A stretch of 64,000 bases of DNA, taken from the NCBI GenBank assembly GCA_947492175.1, contig CANLMQ010000002.1:124001-188000 (forward strand), in the 5' to 3' direction. This stretch comes from an uncultured Draconibacterium sp. Lineage in GTDB: Bacteria > Bacteroidota > Bacteroidia > Bacteroidales > Prolixibacteraceae. Every line of letters starts with the position of its first letter. Position 1 is the stretch's first letter. A program made the position numbers and the translations under genes. Below, piece by piece: positions 18,031 through 26,600 of the stretch. Under the pieces are notes generated by a model, which made no database searches, was not told the DNA's origin, and worked only from the letters and a program-made list of their open reading frames with translations.

Positions 18031-18750
18031 CTAATCGTCTTTTAAGTAAATCTTCGACTGCGTGGGTTTTGGATAAATCACAATTCCCGTGCTGGGTCGT
18101 TCTGATTCAGTAAACTCGTAAGCCTTACAACTGTCTTCTACCTTAATTACCCAGAAGGTGGTTTCACCCACAGGTAAAGGCTGCAAAATTGGTATTGTTA
18201 TTTCAGGATTTTCTACTACCCCATTCAGGTTGACAACACTTGGTGTTAGCTCGTCTCCCACTGTATACGTGATTTTGTATGGTCCACGCCCCGTAAAGCG
18301 GATATACACATTGGTAGGTTCGCCAATACAGACCGAATCGGCATACATTTCCATTTCCAGCTCCGATTCAAGCACCTCCATTACATACATCTCGATGTTA
18401 TCGGTACAGCTTACCTCGTCCCAAACATGAATACGTACATAGTATTTCCCAGGTGCCAGTCCGGTTACCTGAACCGATCTGCCTTCGCCACTTGCATACA
18501 TGCCATCGACAAAATACAGAGCCGGATCGAGGGTGGTACTAGGATCGAGTACATCGGTAGGATTGGGTGAAGCATTGTAAATTCCCCACACAAAATGCGT
18601 TTCCGGAATATTGGGCCGACTGGTTACACTAAAGGTCATGGTGTCGCATTCATACACAGTAATCTGGGCCGAAGCTTTTGCCACGGTCAGTGCTACCAGG
18701 ATTATTCCCAGCAAAGCGGTTGTGATGATATGTGCGAACCTGTTGTTCAT
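18031..18750 (-). CDS. Secreted Ig/PKD-like protein, function unknown
   Basis: A 239-aa protein with an N-terminal signal peptide (MNNRFAHIITTALLGIILVA... ending ASA-Q) and two beta-rich modules. The first ends with the string CTDNIEMY (about residue 125), which recurs as CTDNIELY in the 412-aa protein upstream, suggesting the two are related. The C-terminus is IVIYPKPTQSKIYLKDD, a Pro-Lys-Pro motif in the place where the neighbours carry TPRP. I see no recognised catalytic or sorting domain. All its neighbours on this strand are surface proteins, so it may be a small structural partner of the giants. Start is the ATG at 18748-18750, just before the signal peptide. Confidence 0.8.
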   Translation of the reverse strand: MNNRFAHIITTALLGIILVALTVAKASAQITVYECDTMTFSVTSRPNIPETHFVWGIYNASPNPTDVLDPSTTLDPALYFVDGMYASGEGRSVQVTGLAPGKYYVRIHVWDEVSCTDNIEMYVMEVLESELEMEMYADSVCIGEPTNVYIRFTGRGPYKITYTVGDELTPSVVNLNGVVENPEITIPILQPLPVGETTFWVIKVEDSCKAYEFTESERPSTGIVIYPKPTQSKIYLKDD

Positions 18751-18769
18751 ATTATTTAGCTACCAGACT

Positions 18770-18851
18770 GTCATTCCGAACGCAGAGAGGAATCTGTTAC
18801 ATGAAAGTTCTGTTGTTACAGATCTCTCGTCGCTACTCTCCTCGAGATGAC
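18770..18851. repeat. Palindromic repeat R2, copy 1 (GTCATTCCGAA...GAGATGAC)
   Basis: It starts GTCATTCCGAACGCAGAGAG and ends CTCCTCGAGATGAC, with GTTACA-type inner arms (GAATCTGTTACATG facing GTTACAGATCTCTC). This layout of a dispersed palindromic element is widespread in Bacteroidota and other genomes. Confidence 0.8.
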
Positions 18852-18917
18852 TGCTTTTATTTCTTTTTTTGTTTGTCTTTCGTTTATTTTCTCGCAAAGG
18901 CGCTAAGCCGCTATTGT

Positions 18918-19013
18918 TTTCTCTATGCTGCTCTGTGTCTTCTTTGTGTTCTCTGTGGTTACTTTTCTTTTTAAACACAGAGTTCACCGAGGTTTTCACA
19001 GAGAGCCACGAAG
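18918..19013. repeat. Palindromic repeat R1, copy 3
   Basis: The left arm ends TTCTCTGTGGTTAC, the right arm starts TTAAACACAGAGTTCACCG and ends CACAGAGAGCCACGAAG. Confidence 0.8.
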
Positions 19014-19090
19014 ACTCTAAACTATAAGTCGTATTAACAAAGTACTCACCTCCTGCATGCGGATCTATGCCGTGCAGTGCCTGCGGATTG

Positions 19091-19197
19091 TCTTTGTTAT
19101 TTATTCTGTGTTGCCCTGTGTACTTCTGTACTTCTATGGTATTCATTTCCTTTTTAACCACAGAGTGCACAGAGGTTACACAGAGGTTCACAGAGGG
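19091..19197. repeat. Palindromic repeat R1, copy 4
   Basis: A longer variant with an extra right-arm unit (TTAACCACAGAGTGCACAG, then GGTTACACAGAGG and TTCACAGAGG). The left arm is more degenerate. Confidence 0.7.
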
Positions 19198-19282
19198 GTC
19201 TCTTGCCAGCGAGCGGCTATACTCTTTACAAGCATTGGGGCCGTCGCGAAAAATAAGCATTGGCTGGCTCCCCCAAAAGCTT

Positions 19283-19373
19283 GTCATTCCGAATCGTCGA
19301 TTGACGGAGAAGAATCTCTTACTTTCGAGCTCTGACCTTACAGATCTCTCAGTAGTTCCTCCTTCGAGATGAC
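19283..19373. repeat. Palindromic repeat R2, copy 2
   Basis: It starts GTCATTCCGAATCGTCGATT, has the inner CTTACAGATCTCTCAG, and ends CCTTCGAGATGAC. The centre differs from copy 1. Confidence 0.8.
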
Positions 19374-19504
19374 AGCAGGAATAATCTTCCCGGGTTGGTT
19401 TTCCCCGAACCAGGGGAGCCCCAATCTGCCAATACATTACCGGCAGGCCATTGCTATCTCCTATATGCAAAATCTTGTTCACATCGTTATAAATTTTAAA
19501 TTAC

Positions 19505-19600
19505 TTCTTCGTGTTCTCTGCGTCTTCTTTGTGTTCTCTGTGGTTTAATTCTTTTTTTTAAACACAGAGGTCACCGAGGTCTTCACAGAGGACCACGGAG
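19505..19600. repeat. Palindromic repeat R1, copy 5
   Basis: The cleanest copy. CTCTGTGGTTTAA in the left arm pairs with TTAAACACAGAG in the right arm, and the outer CTCTGCG.../GACCACGGAG arms are opposed. Confidence 0.85.
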
Positions 19601-19685
19601 TTCTTATTTCGTAATCCCTTACCGGGCTTTTCTCGTAGTGCTCCGCCAACCGGCAGATAGGATCATTTTTACTTTCTCATAACCT

Positions 19686-19781
19686 TTCTTCTTTGCGTTC
19701 TTTGCGTATTCTCTGTGTTCTTTGCGTTTAAATTTCTTTTAACCGCTGAGAGCGCTGAGAAGTCGCAGAGGACCGCGGAGT
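19686..19781. repeat. Palindromic repeat R1, copy 6
   Basis: A variant in which CACAGAG is changed to CGCTGAGAG and CGCAGAGGACCGCGGAG on the right while the left arm reads TTTGCGTTCTTTGCG. Both arms have shifted together, keeping part of the pairing. Confidence 0.75.
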
Positions 19782-19784
19782 TTT

Positions 19785-19845
19785 GGTCATTGGTCGCTTG
19801 TTAAAACCGTTCTTACTAATGACTAATCAACTAATGACTTTCTCC
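19785..19845. repeat. Repeat R5, copy 2 (diverged)
   Basis: TTGGTCATTGGTCGCTTG faces ACTAATGACTAATCAACTAA, a diverged inverted repeat like the one at 17923. Confidence 0.5.
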
Positions 19846-19973
19846 TTCTCCTTCCGATAACAGCGCCGCCCAAGGGCAGGAGCTTTAAGCCCCTTGCCCT
19901 TTGTGCTTTGCGCCTTTATCTTGTCAGCCTACCGACTGATATCTTTGGTTATGAAAAAGCAAGTTGGTTCATA

Positions 19974-21212
19974 CTAGTTATTTCCCTGGTTATCTGAATT
20001 ATCATCCTTATCCTCGAAGAATGAAGGAGCTGCAGTCGCATTGATAATTTGAGGTCTTGGAGTAAGTCTATACTCAACCCAGTCGTTTGTAAAACCATCC
20101 GTGTCATTACAATAGGTATCCGAATTCGTATCAGCATAGTGTAAATCTTCATATAATGCATTTGTATAATTTGCACCACTTTGATCGTACATGAATCCAT
20201 TAACAGCTAATCTAACTGTCTGATCAGTTACTGCATTCTCAGGTTCTGTACCATGGTCAACTCTTACTCTAACAACTATACACTCTCCGGTTCCATCGTC
20301 AGCACCTACAGAGGTTCCTATTACTGTACCAGAATGTAAAACTTCAGTTGCCGGTGTTGTACCATCAAAAGAAGATATTGTATTCCAATCTGTATTAGCA
20401 AGAGCATCTGCCGGATAAGCCCAAGCAGCTTCTAATACTTCCCCTTGGGTTCCTGTATATGTGATATTAAAGGTAGGTTGCCAAGAGTGAGTAAAGTTTG
20501 CAGCAGTAACTGTAAAATATACCCAGTTTTCACCATAGTCAGCAACCAACTCACCAGGAGTATTTAATGGATCGCCTGACGGAGTATAAGTTGCACTTTC
20601 AATTGGAGACACACAGTCTTCAGCAGTATTCGATTGTGCTGCACCTACTTCTGTACCTGCCTGAGCAATTGCATTAACATCCAAAGTAAAAGCTGGAACA
20701 GGAAGAATACGGTATAACTCAATATTATCCGTACACCCATCAACATCAACAACATAGGCAACTAACAGAACCTGCTGAGTTAAACCATCAAAAGCTTTCC
20801 AAGTTACGGAAGTTTGAGTAGTATTGCTAGTTGTATTATAATTGGTTGATGTTAAGATAAAACTACCTGTACCATCTCCTGCATCATCTACATTTGTTCC
20901 AATGTTTGCCTGAATATTACCTAAAGAAGGCATAACTCCGTTATCGTTTGCTATTACAAACCAATGTACAGTACTATTAGCAGGTACTGTTACATCGTAA
21001 TTATAAGACAAACCTGCCTGAGGATGTAATTCATCAATATTTCCAGTACAAGTGAGATTTGTAACAGTTGCACAAGTAGGCGTACCTGTTAATACCATGT
21101 TTGCAGAATAATCCGTTTTAGTTCCATCCCCATTAGGTTGAGCAAAGGCACTATACGTACCGGTCAATAAAGCCGCTACAAAAAATGTTAGAATTAAAAT
21201 TTGCTTTTTCAT
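19974..21212 (-). CDS. Secreted protein with C-terminal TPRPQII motif, function unknown
   Basis: A 412-aa protein with a clear signal peptide (MKKQILILTFFVAALLTGTY..., cleavage after SAFA). The body is Thr/Asn/Asp-rich, beta-type sequence with paired cysteines. It shares CTDNIELY (about residue 160) with the 239-aa protein. Near the end, VEYRLTPRPQIINA repeats the TPRPQII string that ends the 4468-aa giant, followed by an acidic, Asn-rich tail (DKDDNSDNQGNN). The codons of the shared string differ, so it is conserved as protein. No CHU_C or other known sorting domain is visible. I infer a surface-structure component exported with the giants. Start is the ATG at 21210-21212. Confidence 0.82.
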   Translation of the reverse strand: MKKQILILTFFVAALLTGTYSAFAQPNGDGTKTDYSANMVLTGTPTCATVTNLTCTGNIDELHPQAGLSYNYDVTVPANSTVHWFVIANDNGVMPSLGNIQANIGTNVDDAGDGTGSFILTSTNYNTTSNTTQTSVTWKAFDGLTQQVLLVAYVVDVDGCTDNIELYRILPVPAFTLDVNAIAQAGTEVGAAQSNTAEDCVSPIESATYTPSGDPLNTPGELVADYGENWVYFTVTAANFTHSWQPTFNITYTGTQGEVLEAAWAYPADALANTDWNTISSFDGTTPATEVLHSGTVIGTSVGADDGTGECIVVRVRVDHGTEPENAVTDQTVRLAVNGFMYDQSGANYTNALYEDLHYADTNSDTYCNDTDGFTNDWVEYRLTPRPQIINATAAPSFFEDKDDNSDNQGNN

Positions 21213-22344
21213 CTCATTAAAATTTAAGTTAAAAATTGTATTCGATGTAACTCACACCCTTTAAGGTGTTCGTTTCATTTCATTTAGTTTTAAATTAAAA
21301 AATGTTCTTTAAAAATTGAGTATTGGTTGCGTTGCGAGTAGACCCCCTTCCCTTTCAGTCGCTATACTCCTTCAGGGTATTCCCCCTACAAGCAGGGGAA
21401 AGCCAGGTACAGATAAAACATCTGCGGCGGAGTGTTTTTTCGCTTCGCTTCCTTTATTCAGTATTTCTCAGAACGTTTCATTTTTGTTTGTTGATTGACA
21501 TTTAATTTTTTGTTGTTTGTCAATCGGTTAATAAATTCATTCATAACCCCTTTCTCTTTTAGAAAAAGGATTGTTTACTATTCACCCTCTGTCCGTTTAG
21601 AAGAGGTTTTGTTCAATTTCACCCTCTGTCCGTTTGTTAACGGAGTAACAGGTACGCAGGTGGCACAAACACCGGCAGATTAACCACCTCCCCCTGACGT
21701 TAAACATCAGGGTACTCCTCCTCTTGGGAGGAGAAATTTGTGTTTTTGGCATCCCTGTTAACCGGGAGTGTTTTTCAGTATGTCAAATTATTTGGGCTCG
21801 TTCAACATCAGGGCTCGTTTCCAGATCAAGGGGGTCGCTCGTCGGTCCGTTTGTTGCCGGACATTCGAACGAGCTCCCCTGACTCCTATTAAATGGTTCG
21901 TACCGAGGGGAAAGCGGTATTTGTGGTGTATCGTCATAATACTTGTTGTTGTAGAGAAAAATACCAACTTTACCCTCAGTCCGCAGGAACTGTTACCAGC
22001 TCCCATACAGAACCATACTTTTTGCCCTCCTCCAGGGAAAAAAGATTTTTTGTCTTTTTAGTCATGTTTCATAGGCATGCACTTGTTTAAAATTGTTAGT
22101 TACTGTCCCAGCTACCCCTCCTTCTGCCAAACGACAGACACCTCCCCTTACCAGGGGGAGGACATTCGAATTATATTGCGAATGCTGATAACTGTTTTTT
22201 ATTGGTTCTCTCGCTCCTTTCCGTTTTAACGCGGAAAGATGAGCGTTTTTTTGTTTACTTGCCCCCCCCCAAGAGGGTGAGTTATAATATTTTATTGTTA
22301 ATAAAGGTTTGTCGGTTACAAGTTGCAGGTTTCCGGTATTATAA

Positions 22345-22514
22345 ACCACCTCACCAACTTCGTTGGTTCCCTCCTCCTCTAAGGAGGAGAAATGTACGTA
22401 GTCCGGTTCTATGTTTTGGAATACGGAATACGATTCGTAGCATGATCGTTTCCCCTCCTTGTTGAGGAGGGGGGTACCGCGTTTACAGCGGTGGGGTGGT
22501 GCAACTACTTCTTC
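22345..22514. repeat. Repeat R3, copy 1
   Basis: Outer arms ACCACCTC and GGGGTGGTGCAACTAC; inner palindromes CTCCTCCTCTAAGGAGGAGA and CCCCTCCTTGTTGAGGAGGG; conserved strings TAGTCCGGTTCTATGTTTTG and GGTACCGCGTTTACAGCGG. It looks like a non-autonomous, MITE-like element of about 170 bp with nested palindromes. Confidence 0.8.
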
Positions 22515-22537
22515 TCCGAAAATAGTATTATCACTAA

Positions 22538-22713
22538 ACCACCTCCCATCCGTCAACCGACGGATGTACTCCTCCTTAAAGGAGGAGAAATGTTCGTAGT
22601 CTGGTTCTATGTTTTGGACTACGGAATATGATTCGCAGCACGAATGTTTCCCCTCCTCTACCAGGAGGGGGGTACCGCGTTTACAGCGGTGGGGTGGTGC
22701 AACTACTTCTTCA
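22538..22713. repeat. Repeat R3, copy 2
   Basis: Same arrangement as copy 1 with the variant arm CCATCCGTCAACCGACGGAT. Copies 1 and 2 are joined by a 23-bp spacer (TCCGAAAATAGTATTATCAC core) that recurs between copies 3 and 4. Confidence 0.8.
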
Positions 22714-22784
22714 ACCAACCACTTTTCGTAGTGTATATGTTCTTCTACCTTCAATGTATATTTTACTGAATCCCGCATTTGACG

Positions 22785-23025
22785 TGGTCCCCCGACACAT
22801 CTGACCCGTCCCCGGACACTTTCGGGGCTCCACCGGACAATTTGAGCTGTCCCCGGACAGTCTTTCGTGCTCACCAAAGAAGTGGAGGCTTCCCCGGGCA
22901 ATTTTTCGAGCTCACCGGACAAGATGAGCTGTCCCCGGTTAATTTTTGTCGCCCACCGATCAGCTAGAGGCTTCCCCGGGCAATTTTTCATGCTCACCGG
23001 ACAAGATGAGCCGTCCCCGGCAATT
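22785..23025. repeat. Tandem GC-rich repeat R4
   Basis: The words GAGGCTTCCCCGGGCAATTT and CTCACCGGACAAGATGAGC recur with about 82-bp spacing (22885 and 22967), and shorter CCCCGGACA pieces come before them. The GC content is well above that of the surrounding DNA. Confidence 0.75.
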
Positions 23026-23127
23026 TCTTTCATTCCTGAAACCTTCAGGGTTTGCGAAACACCTAAAGGTTGGTGTGCCACGGCTGCCGAAACCATCAAA
23101 CGTCTTGAAGCCCCTGAAGTGTTTGTT

Positions 23128-23299
23128 ACCACCTCCCACAGCTGCGCTGCGGACTCCTCCTTAGAGGAGGAGAAATGTACGTAGTCCGGTTCTATGTTTT
23201 GAAATACGAAACAACTGGCGGAGCACGTTACTTTCCCCTCCTTGTTAAGGAGGGGGGTACCGCGTTTACAGCGGTGGGGTGGTGCAACTACTTCTTCTC
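23128..23299. repeat. Repeat R3, copy 3
   Basis: Same outer and inner palindromes as copies 1-2; the variable arm reads CACAGCTGCGCTGCGGA. It ends GGTGCAACTACTTCTTC like copies 1 and 2. Confidence 0.8.
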
Positions 23300-23320
23300 C
23301 GGAAATAGTATTCTCACTAA

Positions 23321-23480
23321 ACCACCTCCCATCCGTCAATCGACGGATGTACTCCTTCTTGAAGGAGGAGAAATTTTCGTAGTCCGGTTCTATGTTTTGA
23401 ATTTCAGAATAAAATTGGCTGCACGATCGTTTCTCCTCCTTGCAGGAGGAGGGAACCGCGTTTACAGCGGTGAGGTGGTG
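23321..23480. repeat. Repeat R3, copy 4
   Basis: The arm CCATCCGTCAATCGACGGAT is nearly that of copy 2, so copies 3-4 look like a duplicate of the copy 1-2 pair including its spacer. It ends GGTGAGGTGGTG. Confidence 0.8.
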
Positions 23481-23509
23481 AACAGCATCACAACCAGACT
23501 CCGCTGTTA

Positions 23510-23545
23510 CAGCTCCTGAAACAAGTTCAGGATGACGAGCTGGCA
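23510..23545. repeat. Palindromic repeat R6 (CTGAAACAAGTTCAG core)
   Basis: CAGCTCCTGAAACAAGTTCA followed by GGATGACGAGCTG forms a palindrome. On the minus strand it translates as HPELVSG, a string known from dispersed palindromic repeats in many bacterial genomes. Confidence 0.75.
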
Positions 23546-23602
23546 GCTTCCGTCTTCCGTCTTCCAACTTCAATCTTCTTTCTATGTTGTTTGCACTTTT
23601 CA

Positions 23603-26600
23603 TCAGTTCTGTTTTATTATTTGTGGCCGTGGTGTTATGGTAATTTCGCGCATTACTTCCGGAGTTGTATTGCCATTACAATCTTCAACCCAATAGAAAA
23701 TATGGTGAACTACATCGTTAAAATACACCCCGTCGCCAGGTAACAAAATATCGCTTCCGTACAGCGACGGCTGTCCTGTTCCTGTAATATCAGAATACGT
23801 TATATCAGGAGCAGCCACCAGCGGATTAGGCGTTGGCGTAAACTCAATGCGCCAGTTTATGGTCATATCCACCGAATCGCAGCAATTATCGTCGAGTGTT
23901 AACAAGTCGAGCGAGGTATCGCCCAACGGTAACGTACGAAAATCGACCGGGAATTTATTCAACAGCGGATCGATATGATTTATTACCGGATTGGCATTAG
24001 CCGGATCGTAAGTTGCCCAATGCAGCGGATCGACACAATTCTCGTACGGATCGACTGTAAATTGCGGCGGTATGGTATCTATCACTTCCACCCAGTGCGA
24101 GCAGGTATCGAAACCGGCATCGTTCTCGGCTCGCCATTCTATAGTTGTTACTCCCAATGGGAAAGTACGGTCACCCAATGGATTGGCATATGGATCAGAC
24201 GCATCTTTAATATAAGTCACTGGTCCTTCTGTAGTTCCATCGGCAAAATGAATGGTATAGGTCCAGGTAATTGGCGGTGCTCCTTCAATAAGGTCGGCCA
24301 CACCCGGATCGAAAGTTACATCGCAATTGGCTTCTGAGCCATCGAGCCATATTGTAGTATCGGGCGGGCATTCAATATCGGGTGCTGCCAATACCGTTAC
24401 TGTAAATTCGCAAACCAGTTCATGTCCATTCCCATCTCTGAATGTATATTCTATTGTAGTTACACCAAGATCATAGGTATCGGCATAATCTAATAAATTA
24501 ATACTGTCGGAACTGCCATTGTAAAGAGTAGTAATACTATCGGGAGTAGTAACCGTATAAGTTAATACCGAATCGCAGTTGTCCCAATAATAGGGCAACC
24601 CTACTGTAACACCTGTTGCAAAAAGTTCATTTTCATCGGCAAATACCTCTACATCAGGCGGACATACCAGACGAGGTTCCAGATCGAATACTTCGAAAGT
24701 TTGAATACAAGTGGTATCGTTACCCGAATTATCGCTGATAGTCCAGGTTACGGTATGAACTCCAATTGGATAATTTCCACTAGCGTCGGTTGAATCTGTT
24801 CCGGCCGCATAAGGACTATCGTGATTCATAGAATAAGTTGCAGTAAGACAGTGATCGTTTATGGTCGGCGGATCAATATCTATCCATGCCTCACACGAGA
24901 AAGAATCAACCGTTGCATCGGCTGGATTTGGCGGACAAGTGTAGGCTGTCCACGGGATTTCATCCTGCTGCATGGTAACTGTAAAGCTGCACGAGTCTTT
25001 GTTGCCGTCGGGATCGGTAACTGTGTACCATACGGTGTTGGTTCCTACCGGGAATTCAAGGTCGGAAGGTATAAATCCTAGCCCGGCTGTATCCCAGTCC
25101 CCAAATTCCGATGCGATGGTATAGCTGATACTCAGCGAATCATCCGGCCAACAGGGTGCTTCAAAATCCGGAAGATCTAAAACAGGCGGCAAGGCCTCAC
25201 ATTCATCTGCGGTCATACCTCCGGTTACACTTGGCGGACAGGTGATGGATGGAAGTTGAATTCCGTCTACTTCAACAATAACTGTACAAGTAGTATCGTT
25301 ACCCGAATTGTCGGTAATCGTCCAGATCACCTCGGTAGTTCCTACAGGGAATATCTCGTTATTGATTACCGAGTCGCCGTTAAAATCGTTTGTAACCGTG
25401 TAGCTGGCCGTAATACAATGATCGTTAAACGTTGGCGGTGGCAAAGTAAGTGCAACTTCACATTCTGTTGGTCCCAGTGTATAGGATACAGATGAAGGTG
25501 GACAGTTATACACCTGCCACGAAATATCATCCTGCAACATGGTTACCGTAAAGTCGCACGAGTCTTTATTTCCGTCAGGATCGGTTACAATGTACCATAC
25601 CGTGTTGGTTCCTACCGGGAATTCAAGGTCGGAAGGTATAAATCCTACCCCGGCTGTATCCCAGTCCCCAAATTCCGATGCGATGGTATAGCTGATACTC
25701 AGCGAATCATCCGGCCAACAGGGTGCTTCAAAATCCGGAAGGCCTAAACCAGGAGGAAGCGCCTCACAGTCATCCGCAGTCATCGTTCCGCTTACACTTG
25801 GCGGACAGGTGATGGATGGAAGTTGAATTCCGTCTACTTCAACAATAACTGTACAGGTAGTATCGTTGCCCGAATTGTCGGTAATCGTCCAGATCACCTC
25901 GGTAGTTCCTACAGGGAATATCTCGTTATTGATTACCGAGTCGCCGTTAAAATCGTTTGTAACCGTGTAGCTGGCCGTAATACAATGATCGTTAAACGTT
26001 GGCGGTGGCAAAGTAAGTGCAACTTCACATTCTGTTGGTCCCAGTGTATAGGATACAGATGAAGGTGGACAGTTATACACCTGCCACGAAATATCATCCT
26101 GCAACATGGTTACCGTAAAGTCGCACGAGTCTTTATTTCCGTCCGGATCGGTTACAATGTACCATACCGTGTTGGTTCCTACCGGGAATTCAAGGTCGGA
26201 AGGTATAAATCCTACCCCGGCTGTATCCCAGTCCCCAAATTCCGATGCGATGGTATAGCTGATACTCAGCGAATCATCCGGCCAACAGGGTGCTTCAAAA
26301 TCCGGAAGGCCTAAACCAGGAGGAAGCGCCTCACAGTCATCCGCAGTCATCGTTCCGCTTACACTTGGCGGACATATAATACTTGGCAACTCAACCCCAA
26401 TTACCTCAACATCAACGTAACAAATTGTATCGTTGCCAAAAGTGTCTACTACGGTCCATTCAACAGTTGTTGTTCCTACAGGGAATGTCTCATTCGCTAT
26501 CGTAGATGTACCTGTGTAATTATTTGTTATGGTATACACCGCTGTTGAACAAGGATCGCTAATTGTTGGAGCCGGCAAACTTACCTGGGCATCACAGTCG

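Larger units (their letters stand above)
18751..19973. repeat. Intergenic repeat block between the 239-aa and 412-aa secreted proteins
   Basis: 1223 bp made almost entirely of dispersed palindromic elements: four R1 copies, two R2 copies (GTCATTCCGAA...GAGATGAC type) and one diverged R5. A frame of about 240 codons (18760-19482, minus) crosses several of these elements and is not a gene. The block probably contains the promoter of the 239-aa gene near its left end. Confidence 0.7.
21213..23602. repeat. 2.4-kb mosaic of dispersed repeats upstream of the 412-aa gene
   Basis: No gene is supported here. After about 150 bp of AT-rich 5' flank of the 412-aa gene, the region becomes a patchwork: fragments with CACCCTCTGTCCGTTT (21590-21660), partial R3 pieces (21680-21770 and 22100-22165), four near-complete R3 copies, a tandem GC-rich R4 tract and an R6 palindrome at the right edge. 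A 513-codon minus-strand frame covers much of it, but its sequence is only the translation of these repeats. Confidence 0.75.

Noticed and set aside
18760..19482. Minus-strand frame of 240 codons between the two small secreted proteins
   Set aside because: It crosses R1 and R2 palindromes on both sides and has no signal peptide or family motif.
22062..23603. Long minus-strand open frame (513 codons) abutting the stop of the 4468-aa giant
   Set aside because: Its translation repeats the R3, R4 and R6 elements (for example EEVVAPPHRCKRGTPLL three times and HPELVSG), has no domain, and is explained by GC-rich palindromes lacking stops in one frame.
24957..26376. Possible assembly artefact at the 567-bp duplication
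   Set aside because: The copies differ at scattered positions and a third diverged copy is present, so a real tandem array is more likely; long reads would settle it.
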